Part shown: piece by piece, positions 46,517 through 55,619 of the stretch | How the letters are laid out: each line of letters begins with the position of its first letter | How positions within the stretch are numbered: position 1 is the first letter of the stretch | Origin: Pseudomonas sp. Z8(2022) | Lineage (GTDB): Bacteria > Pseudomonadota > Gammaproteobacteria > Pseudomonadales > Pseudomonadaceae | NCBI RefSeq assembly: GCF_025837155.1 | Contig: NZ_CP107549.1 | Location: 2,046,001 to 2,110,000, forward strand | Reading direction: 5' to 3' | Length of the DNA: 64,000 nucleotides | Made by a program: the position numbers and the translations under genes | Notes under the pieces: generated by a model | The model's database searches: none | The model's input: the letters and a program-made list of their open reading frames with translations, nothing else | What the model was told of the DNA's origin: nothing

Positions 46517-46661
46517 TTGCGCCAAAGGCCTTAAGCTGAGTTCGATTCTTGGCTATGATAGGCCGCGTTTTTCGCCGGCCCCACGGGGTTCGGCATTGTT
46601 ACTTATTCAAGGGCAAGGCCACAATCTTGCGGCAGTTCGTCGCCAGAGTATCCAGCCCCCA

Positions 46662-46714
46662 AGAATCTGTATGAGGCCGGCAGGCTGAAGCGTCGCTGGA
46701 TTTACACAGATTCT
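46662..46714. promoter_or_regulatory. distant 9-bp inverted repeat before ppsA
   Basis: AGAATCTGT (46662-46670) and ACAGATTCT (46706-46714) are exact inverted repeats 35 bases apart in the ppsR-ppsA gap. They could be a paired operator site or an RNA hairpin in the ppsA leader. Function unknown. Confidence 0.45.
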
Positions 46715-46746
46715 GAGCTTTTCCAACACTCAGTGGAGAGATCACC

Positions 46747-49119
46747 TTGGTAGAGTACGTAGTTTCCCTCGATAAGCTCGGCGTCCACGATGTAGAGCAT
46801 GTGGGGGGCAAGAACGCATCCCTCGGCGAGATGATCAGCAACCTGGCGGGTGCCGGCGTCTCGGTTCCCGGCGGTTTCGCCACTACGGCTCAGGCCTACC
46901 GCGACTTTCTCGAACAGAGCGGCCTGAACGCACAGATCCACGCGGCGCTCGACGCGCTCGACGTCGACGATGTCAACGCCCTGGCCAAGACCGGCGCCCA
47001 GATTCGCCAGTGGGTCATGGAGGCCGACTTCCCGGCCGAGCTGGACAAGCAGATCCGCGATGCCTTCGCCAGCATGAGCGCCGGCAACGACAACATGGCC
47101 GTGGCCGTGCGTTCCTCCGCCACCGCAGAAGACCTGCCGGACGCTTCCTTCGCCGGCCAGCAGGAGACCTTCCTCAACATCCGCGGCGTGGACAACGTGA
47201 TCCGCGCCACCAAGGAAGTCTTCGCCTCCCTGTTCAACGACCGCGCCATTGCCTACCGTGTGCACCAGGGCTTCGATCACAAGCTGGTCGCGCTGTCCGC
47301 CGGCGTGCAGCGCATGGTGCGTTCGGAAACCGGCACCGCCGGCGTGATGTTCACGCTCGATACCGAGTCCGGCTTCCGTGACGTGGTATTCATCACCGGC
47401 GCCTACGGCCTCGGTGAAACCGTGGTGCAGGGCGCGGTCAACCCTGACGAATTCTACGTACACAAGCCGACCCTGGAAGCCGGCCGCCCGGCCATTCTGC
47501 GCCGCAACCTGGGCAGCAAGGCGATCAAGATGGTCTATGGCGACGAAGCCAAGGCCGGTCGTTCGGTCAAGACAGTTGAAGTCGACCGCGCCGAGCGCGC
47601 GCGCTTCTGCATCACCGATGCCGAGGTCAGCGAGCTGGCCAAACAGGCGATGATCATCGAAAAACACTATGGCCGCCCGATGGATATCGAGTGGGCCAAG
47701 GACGGTGACGACGGCAAGCTGTACATCGTGCAGGCCCGTCCGGAAACCGTTAAGAGCCGCTCCAGCGCCACCGTGATGGAACGCTATCTGCTGAAAGAGA
47801 AAGGCACCGTGCTGGTGGAAGGCCGCGCCATCGGTCAGCGCATCGGCGCCGGCAAGGTTCGCGTGATCCACGATGTGTCCGAGATGGACAAGGTGCAACC
47901 TGGCGACGTGCTGGTCTCCGACATGACCGACCCGGACTGGGAACCGGTGATGAAGCGCGCCAGCGCCATCGTCACCAACCGCGGCGGGCGTACCTGCCAC
48001 GCGGCGATCATCGCCCGTGAGCTGGGTATTCCGGCTGTAGTCGGCTGCGGCAACGCCACCAGCGTGCTGAAGGATGGTCAGGGCGTGACCGTATCCTGCG
48101 CCGAAGGCGATACCGGTTTCATCTTCGAGGGCGAGCTGGGCTTCGACATCCGCAAGAACTCGGTCGATGCCATGCCCGAACTGCCGTTCAAGATCATGAT
48201 GAACGTCGGCAACCCGGATCGTGCCTTCGACTTCGCTCAGCTGCCGAACGAAGGTGTGGGCCTGGCTCGTCTGGAATTCATCATCAACCGCATGATCGGC
48301 GTGCACCCGAAGGCGCTGCTGAACTTCTCCAGCCTGCCGCCGGAGATCAAGGACAGCGTCGAGAAACGCATCGCCGGTTATGGCGATCCGGTCGACTTCT
48401 ATGTCGAGAAGCTGGTCGAGGGCATCAGCACCCTGGCCGCTGCCTTCTGGCCGAAGAAAGTCATCGTGCGTCTGTCGGACTTCAAGTCCAACGAATATGC
48501 CAACTTGATCGGCGGCAAGCTGTACGAGCCGGAAGAAGAGAACCCGATGCTGGGCTTCCGCGGCGCCTCGCGCTACATCAGTGAATCCTTCCGCGATTGC
48601 TTCGAGCTGGAATGCCGTGCGCTGAAGAAGGTGCGGGGCGAGATGGGCCTGACCAACGTCGAGATCATGGTGCCGTTCGTACGTACCCTGGGTGAGGCTT
48701 CGCAGGTGGTGGATCTGCTTGCCACCAACGGCCTGAAGCGCGGCGAGAATGGTCTGCGCGTCATCATGATGTGCGAACTGCCGTCCAACGCACTGCTGGC
48801 TGACGAGTTCCTCGAGTTCTTCGACGGCTTCTCCATCGGCTCCAACGACCTGACTCAGCTGACTCTGGGCCTGGACCGTGACTCCGGCATCGTCGCCCAT
48901 CTGTTCGATGAGCGTAACCCGGCGGTGAAGAAGCTGCTGGCCAACGCCATCGCTGCCTGCAACAAGGCCGGCAAGTACATCGGCATCTGCGGTCAGGGCC
49001 CGTCGGATCACCCGGATCTGGCCAAGTGGCTGATGGAGCAGGGCATCGAGAGCGTCTCGCTGAACCCTGACTCGGTCCTCGACACTTGGTTCTTCCTGGC
49101 CGAGGCGCAGCCCGCCTGA
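46747..49119 (+). CDS. ppsA: phosphoenolpyruvate synthase
   Basis: This 790-residue enzyme makes phosphoenolpyruvate from pyruvate and ATP for gluconeogenesis. Start is a TTG ([12 protein letters not shown] in the product) with GGAGAG 8 bases upstream; the next Met would remove conserved residues. Domains are the ATP-grasp N-half ([12 protein letters not shown]), the phospho-His domain [20 protein letters not shown], and the C-terminal PEP/pyruvate barrel with [10 protein letters not shown]. It is regulated by PpsR next door. Two terminators follow. Confidence 0.95.
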   Translation: MVEYVVSLDKLGVHDVEHVGGKNASLGEMISNLAGAGVSVPGGFATTAQAYRDFLEQSGLNAQIHAALDALDVDDVNALAKTGAQIRQWVMEADFPAELDKQIRDAFASMSAGNDNMAVAVRSSATAEDLPDASFAGQQETFLNIRGVDNVIRATKEVFASLFNDRAIAYRVHQGFDHKLVALSAGVQRMVRSETGTAGVMFTLDTESGFRDVVFITGAYGLGETVVQGAVNPDEFYVHKPTLEAGRPAILRRNLGSKAIKMVYGDEAKAGRSVKTVEVDRAERARFCITDAEVSELAKQAMIIEKHYGRPMDIEWAKDGDDGKLYIVQARPETVKSRSSATVMERYLLKEKGTVLVEGRAIGQRIGAGKVRVIHDVSEMDKVQPGDVLVSDMTDPDWEPVMKRASAIVTNRGGRTCHAAIIARELGIPAVVGCGNATSVLKDGQGVTVSCAEGDTGFIFEGELGFDIRKNSVDAMPELPFKIMMNVGNPDRAFDFAQLPNEGVGLARLEFIINRMIGVHPKALLNFSSLPPEIKDSVEKRIAGYGDPVDFYVEKLVEGISTLAAAFWPKKVIVRLSDFKSNEYANLIGGKLYEPEEENPMLGFRGASRYISESFRDCFELECRALKKVRGEMGLTNVEIMVPFVRTLGEASQVVDLLATNGLKRGENGLRVIMMCELPSNALLADEFLEFFDGFSIGSNDLTQLTLGLDRDSGIVAHLFDERNPAVKKLLANAIAACNKAGKYIGICGQGPSDHPDLAKWLMEQGIESVSLNPDSVLDTWFFLAEAQPA

Positions 49120-49137
49120 GATCAGTAGGCGAAGCAG

Positions 49138-49168
49138 AAAAGGGCGGGTGATCCCGCCCTTTTTTCTG
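49138..49168 (+). terminator. ppsA terminator 1
   Basis: AAAAGGGCGGG (49138-49148) pairs with CCCGCCCTTTT (49153-49163), loop TGAT, followed by further T residues. Confidence 0.9.
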
Positions 49169-49192
49169 GTTGCTCCTGATGGTCGACCCAAG

Positions 49193-49231
49193 CCGTCGCC
49201 AGCGATTCGAAAATCGCTCCGGCGGTTTTTT
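49193..49231 (+). terminator. ppsA terminator 2
   Basis: AGCGATT (49201-49207) pairs with AATCGCT (49212-49218), an outer imperfect CCGTCGCC/CCGGCGG stem adds to it, and six T follow. Two terminators in tandem guard the gap after ppsA. Confidence 0.7.
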
Positions 49232-49281
49232 ATGAGTGTCGTTTCTCTTTGTGGCGCAGCGCCATTGCGGTTTTCCGATCC

Positions 49282-50271
49282 ATGCAAAGCAGTAGTGAGC
49301 TTTTCCCCGTTGCTCTGATCAGCGCCGAACTACGTGGCGACCTGTGTGAAGATGTCTATCTTCTCAAGCCCAACAACAGTCCGGACTCCAGCGTCGAGCT
49401 GGCCCTGACCCGGGTGGGGCAGGCGGGCGCCGAAGGCGTGCGCGGTGTGCCGGTGGTCTTGCTGCATGGCAGTTTTTCCAACCGACGTTTCTGGTATTCG
49501 CCCAAGGGCATCGGTCTGGGCGCCTATCTGGCACGCGCCGGGTTCGACGTCTGGATCGCCGAGATGCGCGGTCATGGTCTGTCCCCGCGCAACGAAGGTT
49601 ATCGGGACAACAACGTGGCGCGGTACGTGCGCTATGACCTGCCCGCCATCGCAGATTTCATCGTCGAGCAGACCGGACAGCCTGCGCACTGGATTGGTCA
49701 CTCACTGGGCGGCGTGATCCTGGCGGCTGCGCTGGGCGGTGGTCATCTCGAGCCATCGCGCGCGCGCTCGGCCGCGTTGTTCGGCAGTCAGATCAGCCGC
49801 ACCTACTGGCCGCTGAAGGTGCCGCCGGTGGAGTGGTGTGCGCGTCTGCTGTTGCGTGCCTTTCCCTATCTGTCCGGTCGCCGCCTGAAGCGCGGGCCTG
49901 AAGACGAGCCCATCGGCCTGGCACTGGAAACCCTGCGCTGGCTCAGGCTGTTCGGACGTTTCGGTGATGGTGACCGGGACTGGTGGGCAGGCCTCGCCCA
50001 GGTGCGCGTGCCGGTTCTGGCCGTGGCGGCGGCAGACGATGTTCAGGATCCCGCCTGGGCCTGCCGCAAACTTCTGGAGCAATGCAGTGTCGCGCCAAGG
50101 CAATTTCTGCTGCTGGGCAAGGACCAAGGTTTCACCTGCGACTTCGGGCATATCGAGATGCTGGTCAGCAAGGAGGCGCAGCGCGAGGTCTGGCCCCTGA
50201 CCGCATACTGGCTGCAACACCTGCAACTGCCAGGGGAGTTCGTCGAGCAGGCCTCTGCGGCCGGTGCTTGA
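49282..50271 (+). CDS. alpha/beta-hydrolase
   Basis: This 329-residue hydrolase has an oxyanion-hole motif LLHGSFSNRRFW, nucleophile Ser141 in WIGHSLGGV and a late histidine in DFGHIEM. ATG 49282 is preferred over an in-frame codon 33 bases earlier. The equivalent gene in P. aeruginosa sits at the same place between ppsA and rraA. The substrate is unknown; an esterase is likely. Confidence 0.82.
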   Translation: MQSSSELFPVALISAELRGDLCEDVYLLKPNNSPDSSVELALTRVGQAGAEGVRGVPVVLLHGSFSNRRFWYSPKGIGLGAYLARAGFDVWIAEMRGHGLSPRNEGYRDNNVARYVRYDLPAIADFIVEQTGQPAHWIGHSLGGVILAAALGGGHLEPSRARSAALFGSQISRTYWPLKVPPVEWCARLLLRAFPYLSGRRLKRGPEDEPIGLALETLRWLRLFGRFGDGDRDWWAGLAQVRVPVLAVAAADDVQDPAWACRKLLEQCSVAPRQFLLLGKDQGFTCDFGHIEMLVSKEAQREVWPLTAYWLQHLQLPGEFVEQASAAGA

Positions 50272-50391
50272 GCTGTGGTAACCGTTTCTTCGGCGGGGGC
50301 TTGGCGGTAAGATGTGACGCATCGTGCATCGATGGTCATTTCCGGGGCTGTCGTTTGCTTGCCGTTCATTCATGTCGAAAGGAGTTCTGTC

Positions 50392-50880
50392 ATGCACTAC
50401 GTCACCCCTGATCTGTGCGATGCCTACCCTGAGCTGGTTCAGGTCGTCGAGCCCATGTTCGCCAACTACGGTGGCCGCGATTCCTTCGGCGGGCAGATCG
50501 TCACCATCAAGTGCCACGAGGACAATTCGCTGGTGAAGGAGCAGGTCGATCAGCCTGGCCAGGGCAAGGTCCTGGTCGTTGACGGCGGCGGCTCGCTGCG
50601 TCGGGCGCTGCTGGGCGACATGCTCGCCGAAAAGGCGGCCAAGAACGGCTGGGAAGGCATCCTGGTATACGGCTGCATCCGTGACGTCGATGTCATCGCG
50701 CAGACCGATCTCGGCGTGCAGGCGCTGGCCAGCCACCCGATGAAGACCGACAAGCGTGGCATTGGTGACCTGAACGTGCCGGTCACCTTTGGTGGCGTGA
50801 CCTTCAAGCCGGGTGAGTACCTGTATGCCGACAACAACGGTGTCATCGTCTCCCCGCAAGCGCTGAAAATGCCGGAATAA
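50392..50880 (+). CDS. rraA: ribonuclease E activity regulator RraA
   Basis: This 162-residue RraA-fold protein has [42 protein letters not shown] and [16 protein letters not shown]. It binds RNase E and slows mRNA decay in E. coli. AAAGGAG precedes the ATG. Four bases separate its stop from cmaX. Confidence 0.94.
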   Translation: MHYVTPDLCDAYPELVQVVEPMFANYGGRDSFGGQIVTIKCHEDNSLVKEQVDQPGQGKVLVVDGGGSLRRALLGDMLAEKAAKNGWEGILVYGCIRDVDVIAQTDLGVQALASHPMKTDKRGIGDLNVPVTFGGVTFKPGEYLYADNNGVIVSPQALKMPE

Positions 50881-50884
50881 ACCG

Positions 50885-51871
50885 ATGCAGGATCAGGATT
50901 CGGCGCTGCTGCATGCCTTCGTGCTCAATGGCCGTGGTGGTGCGCGCAGCATCAGCCGCGACGAGCTGGACAGTCTTCAGCTAGGCGAGCAGGAGAGTCT
51001 GTGGCTGCACTGGGATCGTGGTCAGGTGCAGGCGCAGCACTGGCTTCGCGAAAGCAGCGGGCTGGACGAATTCAGTTGCGATCTGCTGCTGGAGGAGAAC
51101 ACCAGGCCGCGTTTTCTGGCGTTGCCGGACAACGAGATGCTGATCTTCCTGCGCGGCGTCAATCGCAACCCAGGCGCCGATCCGGAGGACATGGTATCGG
51201 TGCGCATCTTCGCCGATGCCCGCCGGGTGATCTCCCTGCGTCTGCGCCCGCTGCTGGCAACCGATGCGCTGATTGCCGATCTGCTCGCGGGCGTCGGGCC
51301 GAAAACGGCATCGGAGCTGTTGCTCGAGCTGGCGAGTCATCTGACTAGTCGTGTCGATGATCTGGTTACCGAGCTGAGCGAGCTGCTCGATGATCAGGAA
51401 GACCTTCTCGATGGCGATGAGCGTTATCGTCCCGATCATGGCCTGATGTTGCAGGTGCGGCGGCGTGCGGCCAGCCTGCGCCGTTTTCTCGCCCCGCAGC
51501 GCGACCTCTACGCGCAGCTGGCACGCAATCATCAGCCCTGGTTCGCCGAGGATGCTGGTGACTACTGGAACGAGCTGAACAACCGCCTGACCCGCTATCT
51601 CGAAGAGCTGGAGCTGATCCGCGAGCGCGTCGGTCTGGTGCTGGAGGCCGAAAGCCGGCGCCTCGGTGAGCGCATGAATCGCATCATGTATCGCTTCACC
51701 GTAATCGCCGGGCTGTTTCTGCCGCTGAGTTTCATCACCGGGCTGCTGGGTATCAACCTCGGCGGCATTCCGGGCGCCGAAAGTCCGATCGGTTTCTTTG
51801 TCGCCTGCGGCCTGATGGTCGTGCTGGCGGTAGGACAATTGCTGCTTTTTCGCCGCTGGCGTTGGTTGTGA
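50885..51871 (+). CDS. cmaX: CorA-like metal transporter (CmaX)
   Basis: The product is 328 residues with an N-terminal soluble funnel and two C-terminal membrane helices (about 265-290 and 300-320), joined by GINLGG, the GMN-type signature with Ile in place of Met. Residues REL..DDQEDLLDGDERY form the long stalk helix. It is the ZntB/CorA type and may move zinc or magnesium. It opens the cmaX-crfX-cmpX-sigX-oprF block found in pseudomonads. Confidence 0.88.
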   Translation: MQDQDSALLHAFVLNGRGGARSISRDELDSLQLGEQESLWLHWDRGQVQAQHWLRESSGLDEFSCDLLLEENTRPRFLALPDNEMLIFLRGVNRNPGADPEDMVSVRIFADARRVISLRLRPLLATDALIADLLAGVGPKTASELLLELASHLTSRVDDLVTELSELLDDQEDLLDGDERYRPDHGLMLQVRRRAASLRRFLAPQRDLYAQLARNHQPWFAEDAGDYWNELNNRLTRYLEELELIRERVGLVLEAESRRLGERMNRIMYRFTVIAGLFLPLSFITGLLGINLGGIPGAESPIGFFVACGLMVVLAVGQLLLFRRWRWL

Positions 51872-51926
51872 TGTGTGACTCATCCGCTGGCTACTGCGTC
51901 TAGCCGTGACATCCCGTGAGGTGCGC

Positions 51927-52172
51927 ATGCACGATCCATTCGAAGAGTCTCTACGCGATTTGCTCAAGTCTTCGCCGTCCAGCCACGACGATGATGCTTG
52001 CCTGCACCGGGTTCTCAAGACCGCCAACCGTCAGGTCGGTGCTGGTGATCTGTTCAGCCTGATGGGGCACTGGGCGCAGGCCCTGATGATCGCTCTGAAT
52101 AACGGTTCGGCGCATGTCGCGCCGGTATCCCGCCGTACCCAATCCTCTGCTTCTGCTGATAAGGCCGACTGA
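51927..52172 (+). CDS. crfX: small protein CrfX
   Basis: The product is 81 residues, starting MHDPFEESLRDLLKSS; the upstream GTGAG and context support ATG 51927. It is predicted soluble with a short hydrophobic stretch (LFSLMGHWAQALMIAL). It is known only as a conserved gene in the sigX cluster; function unknown. Its stop overlaps the region just before cmpX. Confidence 0.85.
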   Translation: MHDPFEESLRDLLKSSPSSHDDDACLHRVLKTANRQVGAGDLFSLMGHWAQALMIALNNGSAHVAPVSRRTQSSASADKAD

Positions 52173-52173
52173 A

Positions 52174-52998
52174 ATGGAACTCGATCCCTGGACCCAAAGC
52201 CTGATCTCCGCGATGACCGCACTGTGGACCAAGGTTGCCGGATTCATTCCCAACCTGTTCGTTGCGCTGGTGCTGGTGCTGCTCGGCTTCGTTGTCGCCA
52301 AGCTGCTCGACACCCTGCTGTCCAAGCTGCTTGGCAAGGTAGGTCTGGATCGCCTGATGACCGGCACCGGCCTGACCAAACTGCTGGCCCGCGTCGGCAT
52401 TCATGCCTCGGTCTCGACCCTGATCGGCAAGATCGTCTACTGGTTCGTGCTGCTGATCTTCCTGGTTTCCGCCGCTGAATCGCTGGGGTTGCAGCGCGTT
52501 TCCGCGACCCTCGACGTACTGGCGCTGTATCTGCCCAAGGTATTCGGCGCGGCGCTGGTGCTGCTGGCCGGTGTACTTCTGGCGCAGCTGGTCAGCAGCC
52601 TGGTGCGTGGCGCCGCTGATGGAGTAGGTCTCGAGTACGCCCATGGCCTGGGTCGCGTGGCGCAGGGGCTGGTGATCATCATCAGCATCTCCGTGGCCAT
52701 TGGCCAGCTTGAGGTCAAGACCGATCTGCTCAACAACGTCATCGCCATCGTGCTGATCTCCGTCGGTCTGGCAGTGGCGCTGGCGCTGGGTCTGGGCAGC
52801 CGTGATATCGCCAGCCAGATCCTCGCCGGCATCTATGTGCGCGAGCTTTATCAGGTCGGGCAACAAGTGCAGGTTGGTGATGTCGAAGGCCAGATCGAGG
52901 AAATCGGCACAGTGAAGACCACTCTGCTGACCGATGCCGGTGAGCTGGTATCGGTGGCAAATCGGGTATTGCTCGAGCAACGCGTGAACAGTCGCTGA
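52174..52998 (+). CDS. cmpX: MscS-like membrane protein CmpX
   Basis: The product is 274 residues with four or five N-terminal membrane helices (for example LVLVLLGFVVAKLLDTLL, LIFLVSAAESLG, VIAIVLISVGLAVALALGLG) and a C-terminal MscS-type beta domain (GQQVQVGDVEGQIEEIGTVKTTLL). It is expected in the cytoplasmic membrane and is thought to influence SigX activity. It starts one base after the crfX stop region. Confidence 0.9.
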   Translation: MELDPWTQSLISAMTALWTKVAGFIPNLFVALVLVLLGFVVAKLLDTLLSKLLGKVGLDRLMTGTGLTKLLARVGIHASVSTLIGKIVYWFVLLIFLVSAAESLGLQRVSATLDVLALYLPKVFGAALVLLAGVLLAQLVSSLVRGAADGVGLEYAHGLGRVAQGLVIIISISVAIGQLEVKTDLLNNVIAIVLISVGLAVALALGLGSRDIASQILAGIYVRELYQVGQQVQVGDVEGQIEEIGTVKTTLLTDAGELVSVANRVLLEQRVNSR

Positions 52999-53022
52999 CG
53001 CCAATCTGTTATTTTATGCAGC

Positions 53023-53054
53023 TGCCCGACAGGCGTGACTTGTCGGGCACTTTT
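53023..53054 (+). terminator. terminator between cmpX and sigX
   Basis: TGCCCGACA (53023-53031) pairs with TGTCGGGCA (53041-53049), then CTTTTC. It may attenuate read-through from the cmaX-crfX-cmpX operon into sigX. Confidence 0.75.
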
Positions 53055-53080
53055 CGTCCTGACCGTCGGCCCGACTCGTT

Positions 53081-53671
53081 TTGAACAAAGCTCAAGCCCA
53101 GCCCACGCGCTACGACCCCCGCGAGCTCACCGATGAAGAGCTGGTGGCGCGCGCCCATGACGAGCTGTTTCACATCACTCGTGCTTATGAAGAGTTGATG
53201 AGACGCTACCAGCGGACGCTATTTAACGTATGTGCGCGTTATCTGGGGAACGAAAGGGATGCTGACGATGTCTGTCAGGAGGTGATGCTCAAAGTTCTAT
53301 ATGGCCTGAAGAACTTCGAGGGTAAGTCCAAGTTCAAGACCTGGCTTTACAGCATTACCTACAACGAATGCATTACTCAGTATCGAAAAGAGCGGCGCAA
53401 GCGTCGACTGATTGACGCCTTGAGTCTGGATCCGCTCGAAGAAGCTTCCGACGAGAAGACACCCAAAGTCGAGGAGCGAGGCGGTCTGGATCGGTGGTTG
53501 GTTCACGTCAACCCGATTGATCGCGAGATTCTGGTGCTACGTTTTGTCGCAGAGCTCGAGTTTCAGGAGATTGCCGACATCATGCACATGGGCTTGAGCG
53601 CAACGAAGATGCGCTACAAGCGAGCATTGGACCGGTTGCGGGACAAATTTTCGGAAACTGCCGAAACTTAG
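53081..53671 (+). CDS. sigX: ECF sigma factor SigX
   Basis: This 196-residue ECF sigma factor has region 2 (RYQRTLFNVCARYLGNERDADDVCQEVMLKVLYGLKNF, residues about 44-80, motif quoted in part) and region 4 (ILVLRFVAELEFQEIADIMHMGLSATKMRYKRAL). It starts at TTG (MNKAQAQ in the product), matching the family; no good ATG lies in frame nearby. It controls cell-envelope and membrane-fluidity genes, including oprF just downstream. Confidence 0.95.
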   Translation: MNKAQAQPTRYDPRELTDEELVARAHDELFHITRAYEELMRRYQRTLFNVCARYLGNERDADDVCQEVMLKVLYGLKNFEGKSKFKTWLYSITYNECITQYRKERRKRRLIDALSLDPLEEASDEKTPKVEERGGLDRWLVHVNPIDREILVLRFVAELEFQEIADIMHMGLSATKMRYKRALDRLRDKFSETAET

Positions 53672-53779
53672 TTCAGCATTCCGACCACTAAGGGAGTGGC
53701 GAACCCTGATAAAATCGCCAACAAGTTGCCGACTGAAGTTACCGGCGACTTATTAACCATCAAGATGGGGATTTAACGG

Positions 53780-54760
53780 ATGAAAGTAAAAAACACCTTG
53801 GGCGTAGTCATTGGCTCTATTGTTGCCGCAACCTCCTTCGGCGCGCTGGCGCAAGGCCAAGGCGCTGTCGAGGTGGAGGGCTTCGTCAATCGCTACTTCA
53901 CCGACGTTCAGCGTGATTACGCGCACAACGAAGGCAACCTGTTCGGTGGCAGCATCGGCTACTACCTGACTGACGACGTCGAACTGGCGCTGTCCTACGG
54001 CGAATACCACGATCTGCGTGGTGAAGGCGCTGCCGGCAGCAAGAACATCAAAGGCAACCTGACCGACCTGAAGGCCATCTACCACTTCGGTCAGCCGGGT
54101 GTTGGCCTGCGTCCGTACGTTTCTGCCGGCTTCGGCCATCAGAGCATCGGCGACGCCAACAGCGGTGGTCGTAACCACTCCACCCTGGCTATCGCTGGCG
54201 CTGGTGCCAAGTACTACTTCACCGAAATGTTCTACGCCCGTGCCGGCGTTGACGCTCTGTACAACATCGACCAGGGCGACACCGAGTGGCAAGCCGGCGT
54301 GGGTGTTGGTCTGAACTTCGGCGGTGGCAGCAAGCCTGCTCCGGCTCCGGTCGTTGCTGCTGCACCCGAGCCGATGCCTGAGCCTGCTCCGGAGCCGGCA
54401 CTGGAAACCGTTCGCGTTGAGCTGGACGTCAAGTTCGACTTCGACAAAGACCGCGTCAAAGAAGAAAGCTACGGCGACATCAAGAACCTGGCTGACTTCA
54501 TGAACCAGTACCCGCAGACCACCACCACCGTTGAAGGTCACACCGACTCCGTCGGTTCTGACGCTTACAACCAGGGTCTGTCCGAGCGTCGCGCCAATGC
54601 TGTACGTAACGTGCTGGTCAACCAGTACGGTGTAGACGGCAGCCGTGTGAACGCTGTTGGCTACGGCGAGAGCCGCCCGGTAGCCGACAACGCCACCGAC
54701 TCCGGCCGCGCCATCAACCGTCGCGTTGAAGCCGAAGTGGAAGCCCAGATCAAGCAGTAA
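53780..54760 (+). CDS. oprF: major outer-membrane porin OprF
   Basis: The product is 326 residues with a signal peptide (1-24, FGALAQ). An N-terminal 8-stranded barrel ends near residue 185. A Pro-Ala-rich linker (about 190-210) leads to a C-terminal OmpA-like peptidoglycan-binding domain (VEGHTDSVGSDAYNQGLSERRANAV). No cysteine is present, whereas P. aeruginosa OprF carries four in the linker region and is longer. It follows sigX, whose product is expected to transcribe it; the promoter lies in 53672-53779. Confidence 0.96.
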   Translation: MKVKNTLGVVIGSIVAATSFGALAQGQGAVEVEGFVNRYFTDVQRDYAHNEGNLFGGSIGYYLTDDVELALSYGEYHDLRGEGAAGSKNIKGNLTDLKAIYHFGQPGVGLRPYVSAGFGHQSIGDANSGGRNHSTLAIAGAGAKYYFTEMFYARAGVDALYNIDQGDTEWQAGVGVGLNFGGGSKPAPAPVVAAAPEPMPEPAPEPALETVRVELDVKFDFDKDRVKEESYGDIKNLADFMNQYPQTTTTVEGHTDSVGSDAYNQGLSERRANAVRNVLVNQYGVDGSRVNAVGYGESRPVADNATDSGRAINRRVEAEVEAQIKQ

Positions 54761-54778
54761 TGCTTCTGGCGCTGTAAG

Positions 54779-54804
54779 AAAAACCCGGCCTCGGCCGGGT
54801 TTTT
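54779..54804 (+). terminator. oprF terminator
   Basis: CCCGGCC (54784-54790) pairs with GGCCGGG (54793-54799), flanked by A- and T-runs. It is a strong two-way hairpin. Confidence 0.9.
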
Positions 54805-54815
54805 CTTTTCCGGGA

Positions 54816-54843
54816 TAAAAAAAGCCCGCTTGCATCAGCGGGC
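54816..54843 (-). terminator. cobA terminator
   Basis: On the minus strand GCCCGCT (54837-54843 read reverse) pairs with AGCGGGC (54824-54830 read reverse) and runs into a long T-tract. It ends the nirB-nirD-nasA-cobA transcript. Confidence 0.85.
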
Positions 54844-54864
54844 AGGCAAGCAGAACCGGATTGC

Positions 54865-55608
54865 TCAGGCGTGCAGAAGGCGGGGTACGGCAACCTCGCT
54901 GCTGGCGCGGGCGACTTCGCCGATCACCAGTATGGCCGGGCTCTTCAGCGCAAATGCTGCAGCGGCGTCCTGCATCGCCGCGAGGCTACTGCGGCACTCG
55001 CGTTGCTCAGGCAGCGAGGCGTTCTCGATCATCGCCACCGGCATCTCGCCGCTCATGCCGCCGGCAAGCAGGCCGCTCTGGATATCCGCCAGCCTGGCCA
55101 CGCCCATATACACCACCAGCGTCGTACCGCTTTGCGCCAGGGCGGACCAGTTCAGCGAGCTGTCGTCCTGGGTATGGGCGGTGACCAGGGTTACCCCTCG
55201 GGCCACACCGCGCAAGGTCAGAGGGATGCCGCAGTTGGTGGCCCCGGCCAGGCCAGCGGTAATGCCGTTGACCATCTCTACCTCGATACCCCGCGCACCG
55301 AGCCAGTCGGCCTCTTCGCTGCCGCGGCCGAAGATGCATGGATCACCGCCTTTCAGGCGCACCACGCATTTGCCCTGGCGTGCATAGCGCAGCATCAGAC
55401 GATGGATAAAGGCTTGCGGCGTGGAACGACAGCCGCCGCGCTTGCCGACCGGGACGACGCGTGCACCGGGGCAGTGTTCGAGCACAGCCGGGTTGACCAA
55501 GTCGTCGATCATGACGATTTCGGCCTGATTCAGCGCCTTGACCGCCTTGAGAGTCAGCAGTTCGGGATCACCAGGGCCAGCACCTACCAGCCAGACTTTT
55601 GCACTCAT
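54865..55608 (-). CDS. cobA: uroporphyrinogen-III C-methyltransferase
   Basis: This 247-residue SAM-dependent enzyme makes precorrin-2, the precursor of the siroheme used by NirB. Motifs are VGAGPGDPELLTLKAVKAL, VRLKGGDPCIFGRGSEE and YMGVARL. AAGGA precedes the ATG, 12 bases after the nasA stop, so it is co-transcribed with the nitrate genes. Confidence 0.94.
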   Translation of the reverse strand: MSAKVWLVGAGPGDPELLTLKAVKALNQAEIVMIDDLVNPAVLEHCPGARVVPVGKRGGCRSTPQAFIHRLMLRYARQGKCVVRLKGGDPCIFGRGSEEADWLGARGIEVEMVNGITAGLAGATNCGIPLTLRGVARGVTLVTAHTQDDSSLNWSALAQSGTTLVVYMGVARLADIQSGLLAGGMSGEMPVAMIENASLPEQRECRSSLAAMQDAAAAFALKSPAILVIGEVARASSEVAVPRLLHA

Positions 55609-55619
55609 ATCGGGTTCCT

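Noticed and set aside
46702..49287. 861-residue open frame opposite ppsA
   Set aside because: Antisense shadow of ppsA with histidine- and glutamine-rich low-similarity sequence and no ribosome site.
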